A stretch of DNA of 22,500 bases from Botryococcus braunii. Taxonomy: Eukaryota; Chlorophyta; Trebouxiophyceae. Made by a program: the position numbers and the translations under genes. The notes under the pieces were generated by a model that saw only the letters and a list, made by a program, of their open reading frames with translations, made no database searches and was not told where the DNA came from. The stretch is taken from the NCBI GenBank assembly GCA_002005505.1, contig MVGU01001594.1:2501-25000 (forward strand), written 5' to 3'. This document shows, piece after piece, positions 17,042 through 22,500 of the stretch. Positions within the stretch are counted from its first letter, which is position 1. Every line of letters begins with the position of its first letter.

Positions 17042-18690
17042 AGGGGGAACAGATCACAACAACTTCTGGCAATGCGCAAAAACAACAAAGCCCAATCAAA
17101 ACCGTACAGAGCCCAATCCAAGCCAAAGCAAAGCCCAATCCTGACAGATTCTGAGAAGTGCCCAATCCTGCTTGGACGCTGCCCGGTACCCATGTTTTTT
17201 TTTGGCCCTTCCAAAACAGGGTTGGAACCACGAGATACAGCACTGCCAGTGGGTCATGAGTGCAATTCGTATCAGACACTGTCCTGCGATGCTGTATTGC
17301 ATTTTGAGAAAGCCAGACTGCCGCAAGTTGCAGGACCTCAAAAGAATAGACAATTACGGCAGTTTGTTTCAATTGGACTCCAGTGTTGATACTTGCATGG
17401 TTCACCGACAGCTTTCAAGCAGGTGTGCAGATTCCTGACAGTTGGCTTGGTTCACGACCAATTCAGACAACTGTGCAGTTTTCTAACACGGAGGGCTTTG
17501 CTGCAGGGCTCGTGCATCAGACACAATCTGCAGGCAAGGCATTTTGTGAAGGAGCCACCGGCTTCTTCCACTCCCTGCTTCTTCGAGTTCAGCGTCAGTA
17601 CACTACCTCAGGCGAATCGTTTGACACACAGCACTTTCCGGCCTTCAAGCACTCATGTGTTTGGCGCGCTCCGTGATCGTGCAGCTTTCACTCTCCTTGG
17701 TACTGACCGCTCTCGTGACGATTGCTGACTATCTGGTGGCGAAGTCACCAGTGGCGAATCCACCCCTGCCTTGGCAGCCAGCCAGCAGATCCGCGGTGCC
17801 GTCGGCTCCCCTCTTCAAAGAAGAAAGTTTTTATTTTCTAAATATCGCATTTGAGAAGACTCGAGTAGGGGTTGCAAATTCTCCTGCACGAATTTTGTGC
17901 AGTTCGTCAGTCTAAAATTGATCGTATGTTTGACGACTCGTGTTCAGTAGCCAAGTATTTCCCACCAACACCTAATTTAGCGCCATTCCTAATCCTGGTT
18001 TTAAAAACCAGTGAAGTTAACCATTCTAAAACGGGTGCTTCCTAATGTTGGAGTTGGTGGACAGCCCAGGTTAGATGGGAAAGCATTGGCTCAGAAATCG
18101 CAGTCCTCAGCTTGAAACATATTTCATAGAATGTGAAGTCTACTGTGAAAAGCCTGTCAGCATTTGAGGTAGACATGCTTTTCCGGGGTTTCCTTCCCGC
18201 AGCTGTGGTTGGTGTAGGATTTCAAATCCTGTACCATATCTTGAATTTGAGTTTGAGGATTGTACAACAGGGTTTCCGGTACTCCTCATCCCTTATGCAG
18301 GCGTTACACGGGGTATCCCCACTTACGTATTTGTTGCACAGCATTGCAGCTGGAGCTTGCGTAAGGATACATACCGAGTTTGCATCGCTGCGTGGTATAT
18401 AAACTTTGTTAAGTATGCATCCATATGTGGGCTTTGTTTGTGCACCCAAAGGTAGAGCGTCTCTTGGTGTTTTAGTTTCGGGGTGCAACATTATGAAACG
18501 TCTGCAGCATCTGTGTCTTCGAGGACACGTGCACGCTGCAGGGGGATTACAGTACAAATATTCACCATCCCGATACTAGAATCGGAGGGCTACTGATTTT
18601 CCAGGTAAACTTAATAGTGTTTCCAGGTGGGGTATGCATACGTATGAATATCCCCTGCATGCCTATACAGGCGTTTGTGAAGCGCATGGA
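17039..18690. other. Intergenic, no supported gene
   Basis: Several open frames of 60-110 codons occur, but none has a clear start, splice context, composition bias or recognisable motif. At 17085-17170 the phrase GCCCAATC recurs four times at irregular spacing. A TATATAAA-like string at 18396-18403 has no convincing gene after it. Confidence 0.5.
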
Positions 18691-18704
18691 CTTCTAATTG
18701 TGTC

Positions 18705-18983
18705 ATGGGCGGAAACCCTTGAACCTGCACTGGAAACGATGGGATACATCCCAGCGTGCTTGTTCAATGGGGTTCTCGGCCTTTCAAGCTCTGCCAATCT
18801 AAGGGATCTCGCATCAGCTCATTGTTGAAGTTGCAGTAGTATTAATCGATTAGTTGAGTGATGGGAGTGCTATGGGCCGAAAGCCTTGAACCTGCACCGG
18901 AGTTACTGGTTCTGTTACGTAACAGTGCACCAGAGCGTACCAGTATATTGGGATACGTCTCCCCTGCCGGTTCCATGGGGTTC
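18705..18983. repeat. Diverged local duplication with an insertion
   Basis: A 30-bp segment at 18705-18734 (ATGGGCGGAAACCCTTGAAC...) matches 18872-18901 with few changes. The following GGGATAC...ATGGGGTTCT segment at 18741-18776 matches 18950-18983. The second copy carries about 45 extra bases between the two blocks, including the perfect 14-bp palindrome CTGTTACGTAACAG at 18911-18924. Both copies can be read as WAE(T/S)LEPA, but in different surrounding frames. This is a repeat remnant or local duplication. Confidence 0.55.
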
Positions 18984-20437
18984 TGGACCCGTTGTGAGCC
19001 TTTTCCCGCCCTTTGGAAAAGGCTTGAGCGCTGCTTATACGCAGCATTTTGTCCTGCGCTTGAGCAACTGCTATCCTACATGATTACACGGGCATGCTGC
19101 AGGATCCTGATCAGGTCTCTGCAGTCGTTGCGGTCGCTGTCTCAGCAGGAAGCGACTGCATGTGGCCTGACAAACTGATTAATTGAATTGGAATTAAACT
19201 AAAATTCGCTAGTCTGATCAAGTCTCAAGTTTCACAACCGTATTTGGTATCAGACTCGCATCTCGTATCGTGTTTGGATGGCCATGGGCTACAGCGAAAG
19301 CCTTCTGCGGTTACGAAGAGAGCCGGTGGACATTTGAGGACAGAGGCAACTGAAGCCTTAGAAAAGCTTTTAAGCCTGCATGCGCATGTACGCCCCAATT
19401 CTCCATGGAACGGAGAACTGGCCAGCTACGCGCTGCATTGTTGTTGTTATTGTTGTATGTTGCAATGTTGGGAGTCTGCAGAGTTGTTTTGTCCTTGTGG
19501 TAATGATTTTATTTTGAACAATCCATCAGAACAGTCTGTTCCTCTGTACAAGGGAGGACGACTCTATGGAGGGCTGAGATACAATGTTAACGCAGCTCAA
19601 TGAACAAGTTTAGGGTTAATTGGTGCTCAAGCCGTGAGCGAGTCAATAATTTGCTTCAATTCTAGAAGACGCCAATCTTGTTAACATCAGCAGATTTGCG
19701 CGAAGACTGATAAACGCAGTGGTGACGAGTGTGTTGAGAAATGTATTATTGCAATTGGCATCGAGGTGATTCATCAAGCCTTATAAGGGCAGATCCGTAC
19801 ACGCTGAAAGGTACCTCGTACAGTCACGCCGAAGGTCGCGCCACAAGGGCCTCGTTGCTTCCCAATTTGTATTGAAAAGATGATAGCGCATATGCATATG
19901 CATCCACCATCTCCCAAACATTGAGGAGCCTTTGCCTGCCGTGCTGGCTAGAGGTAGCCAATTTCTTTTGAAAGCGTTGAAACGTCCTCGAAGCGTTAAC
20001 GAAGCTTCGAGGATCCTCCGGAGTTGTTTGTAAGAGTGACCATATATTCATGGTCGCTCTCTGTGTATCCGAGCTCGAACACACCGAGATGCAGCTAGGC
20101 CGTATTGAATACTTCAGTAATGTCGGATCAAGGCCCTAAGAACGCCACTCGAGTCTTGTAACTGTTTGGACTTCTGCGTCCTTGCGATCCATGCCAGTGG
20201 CCAAGCCTACGTTCACTTAATTTCTTGCCCATGCTTTGCGATAATGCCCATGCATACGTCAAATGAAACCGGTATGTGTGAAAACCATGAATGCGCAGAT
20301 GTCATGATCATGTGGTCAGATGACTTTACCCACGCACATCGCAACCTCCGTGTTCATGACTGGCTACATTGTGCGTACGTGTGGGTATTTCTGTGCTCCT
20401 TGTAGTCCACAGGTTCTTTGTGTTATAGCAATCATCT
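18984..20437. other. Intergenic, no supported gene
   Basis: The region includes an open frame on the - strand (19824-20084; internal ATG near 20051) and one on the + strand (19244-19603). Neither starts with ATG at its limit, and neither shows a recognisable domain. A short TTG/TTA-rich stretch lies at 19438-19456. Nothing else stands out. Confidence 0.45.
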
Positions 20438-20438
20438 G

Positions 20439-20440
<2 letters not shown>

Positions 20441-20501
<61 letters not shown>

Positions 20502-20579
20502 GTGTGTGTGTGTGTGCGTGCGTGCGTGCGTGTGTGCGTGCGTGCGTGTGTGTGTGCGACAGTGTGTGTGTGTGTGCGA

Positions 20580-20631
<52 letters not shown>

Positions 20632-20641
20632 GTGTGTGTGT

Positions 20642-20691
<50 letters not shown>

Positions 20692-20706
20692 TGTGTGTGT
20701 GTGTGG
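20441..20706. repeat. Compound microsatellite (TTG)20 then imperfect (TG)n
   Basis: Twenty TTG units (20441-20500) run directly into about 206 bp of TG repeats interrupted by CGTGCG and GCGACAG motifs; GACAG occurs twice, 20 bp apart. T-rich sequence follows. The poly-V, poly-C and poly-L reading frames over it are trivial consequences of the repeat. Confidence 0.97.
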
Positions 20707-21606
20707 GGTCGTCTTTTTCCTTTTTTTTCCCTTGTTTTTTTCCTTTTTTTAAATCAAGCTTGGTCACTGCAATGTCGAGTGCACAGATCACGGTGCCTGT
20801 CCCACGTCCAATTGTCCAATTGTTGCAACAAGCACAGGCTATATAAATACTAAACTTTTGAGAGTTGAGACGGCAATTCAATATGACAACACAACGCTGC
20901 ACGCAATACCCCATATCCGAGCCTTTCCTGACACAGGTCGCTGGCATAGCGCTAGCGATTACAAACTAGTACTATCAAGAGGATGTGACGTAACACAACA
21001 ATGCATGCGCTATCAGGCGATTGCCGACTTGCAGGAGCATATCAGTTGCAACTGTACTATGGTCAGGCCATTGGCCTGCGACCAACACTAGATCTAGTAC
21101 AGAAACGGAGTCAAACTCTTCGAAATTAGGGCAAAAAATGACTTAAAAAATGCAAACATCAAGTTGGAGTATGTTTAAACATAGTGATTTATAACAAGTG
21201 ATAAATGTGAAGTATACCTTATGTGTCCAACGGCCTGGTACCCGAAAACCCGCGATGTACATCCAACCGCTGTGCCATCCCTTGTGAATTACAGGACAAA
21301 AATTTGGAGTTCAAGCCTAAAACACCTTGTGCAAAACTATGAAATCCGCTCCAGGTTCTGGCTCACTTGGACTACACGTGTTAAGAGACGTACGTACGTA
21401 TATTCTCCATGTAACGCAACCACTCGATCGATTATCACTCTGCATAACCGGTGACCAACATTGTCCACCACCTGCTGTATAGATACTCGAACTGTTGTGT
21501 CAAATTTGAAGACGACGTTAGCGCTTTCACCACGAAAGCTACTCTAGGTAGTACAACTGATTCTCTTGCAACGCTGCGCAATAGGCCACGCTTTGAAATA
21601 TAAAAG

Positions 21607-21705
21607 AGATAGCGCACAACCTGCACAATAATAATTTTCTTGGAATGCCGTGCAGTACGTCGCCTCAAGAGAGATCTCATCTAGATAGCGCACAACCGGC
21701 ACAAT
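21607..21705. repeat. 23-bp direct repeat, 76 bp apart
   Basis: AGATAGCGCACAACCTGCAC at 21607 recurs as AGATAGCGCACAACCGGCAC at 21683. Both are followed by AAT, with a single mismatch. The copies could be part of a short dispersed repeat or mark an insertion. I see no mobile-element coding sequence between them. Confidence 0.7.
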
Positions 21706-21918
21706 ATCCTATTGCAATGCAGTTGCATGTTTCAAAGTCTCAGCCTAACTTGTTGCTCAGCAAAGCCAACAACCTTCAGCTCCAAGCTGCTGATGACTAA
21801 ATGGATCAGTGTCATACAAGACCCTCATGCCCACCATAGTCGTGCATGTGGCCACGCAGATAGGCTCATGCATGAATGAACCCGAGATTGTTACACACAT
21901 GGCATCCTACTGACTGTA

Positions 21919-22003
21919 GTAGCTACCTATCGTCTCTATGCATATATGCATATATACATGTGTAGCTACCTATCGTCTCTATGCATATATGCATATATAC
22001 ATG
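21919..22003. repeat. Two-copy 43-bp tandem repeat containing a palindrome
   Basis: GTAGCTACCTATCGTCTCTA begins perfect copies at 21919 and 21962. Identity runs for 42 bp and the period is 43 bp. Each copy contains TGCATATATGCA, a perfect 12-bp palindrome, followed by TATACATG. Identical copies suggest a recent duplication. Confidence 0.9.
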
Positions 22004-22500
22004 CATCTACATGTGTATCGAGACTACACCCAGACCTTGGTACCAACACGTTGCTGGGTGTGTAAGCTACAGGCCAAGCATCAATTAGTATAAAGCTACT
22101 GAAAGCAAGGCGGCACATGCAGTGGCCGTTCAGGACTCATGCCATGCACCTTGTGGACCCTCCTTGAGTGGGGGAGCGGGGGAATAGGGAGCCTGATTGT
22201 CTTCAAGACGTTGGAAAGGAAGCCTGGGCAGCGCTTGCGCTCGTTACAAACGACATGTGCAATGCATCTTGACATTCCCGGCCCTTTCCCTTCCCTTGTG
22301 GTCTACACAGTTCAATGTCATTCGCTACAGCTACAATTCTAGCCGCACTCGGTACATGTGCATTGGGAAAGAAAGCCCATCACACGGGACGTTCGCATGG
22401 GGAATCCCGGAAGAAGCCCCATCACTCAGCATGTGCGAATGATGTTGCGGGCCTCGGCCACAAAGGTTCCCAAGTTGGCTCGGAAGCGTTTTCGGTTGTC

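Larger units (their letters stand above)
20707..22500. other. Intergenic, no supported gene
   Basis: A TATATAAATA string at 20840-20849 resembles a TATA box, but the frame after it (20858-21091) lacks a convincing start. Open frames at 21221-21454 and 22139-22442 are short and featureless. Only small direct repeats stand out, and they are listed separately. Confidence 0.45.

Noticed and set aside
19824..20084. - strand 86-codon frame with a protein-like look
   Set aside because: It has no ATG at its limit (internal ATG near 20051), no known motif and no splice or promoter context. Not strong enough to call.
20840..20849. TATATAAATA as a promoter (similar strings at 14938 and 18396)
   Set aside because: No credible gene follows any of them, and AT-rich matches like this are expected by chance.
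20320..20947. Poly-V, poly-C, poly-L, poly-Q and HT-repeat frames
   Set aside because: They are trivial translations of the (TTG)n/(TG)n microsatellite on both strands.
1..22500. tRNA or rRNA genes and transposase or reverse-transcriptase coding sequence
   Set aside because: I looked for cloverleaf-like and conserved rRNA stretches and for mobile-element protein motifs on both strands, and saw none I could support by eye.

Overview
This window looks like nuclear DNA from a eukaryote with spliced genes, most likely from the green lineage (an alga or other plant-type organism). The main reason is a very large tyrosine-, lysine- and proline-rich, extensin-like hydroxyproline-rich glycoprotein (HRGP) gene on the + strand. 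Supporting points are splice-site-bounded exons, long moderate-GC non-coding flanks, simple-sequence runs, and no sign of bacterial gene packing. I cannot name the species.

Layout. Bases 1 to about 1785 hold no convincing gene. From about 1822 (or an ATG at 1786) to 13294 runs an 11.5-kb tandem array of a 24-bp unit encoding an octapeptide of the form E-S-K-Y-P-P-P-(A/S). By hand count of the AAG-TAC step there are about 478 units. The array passes in frame into a divergent extensin-like tail (YQSPP, KSPSPV, RPDSPP motifs) that ends at a probable splice donor at 13896, or at a TAG at 13906-13908. Three further short exons can be read downstream (14699-14806, 15147-15242, 16369-16830). All are flanked by AG/GT or end in a stop, all join in phase 0, and they share a recurring P-E-(E/D)-T...Q pattern. 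The last is Q/P-rich and ends in a short basic/aromatic tail and TGA. I read these as one gene for a giant wall-type or secreted matrix protein, roughly 4,250 residues if array indels are ignored.

The array is not perfectly regular. About 43 units deviate from 24 bp, mostly by loss of one C. Around 32 of these crowd into 2260-4141 and only 11 lie in the following 9 kb. The entry and exit frames nevertheless agree. This suggests consensus errors in a hard-to-sequence array, or real decay of its 5' part. Because the unit is nearly stop-free in all six frames, very long reading frames appear on both strands; I treat all except S-K-Y-P-P-P as shadows. The 3' half of the array has higher-order repeats, including periods of 768 bp (32 units) and 936 bp (39 units), so it grew by amplification of multi-unit blocks.

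From about 16831 to 22500 I find no gene I would defend. This stretch holds a C-rich/A40 tract, a diverged local duplication near 18.7-19.0 kb, a (TTG)20/(TG)n microsatellite, and small direct repeats near 21.6-22.0 kb.
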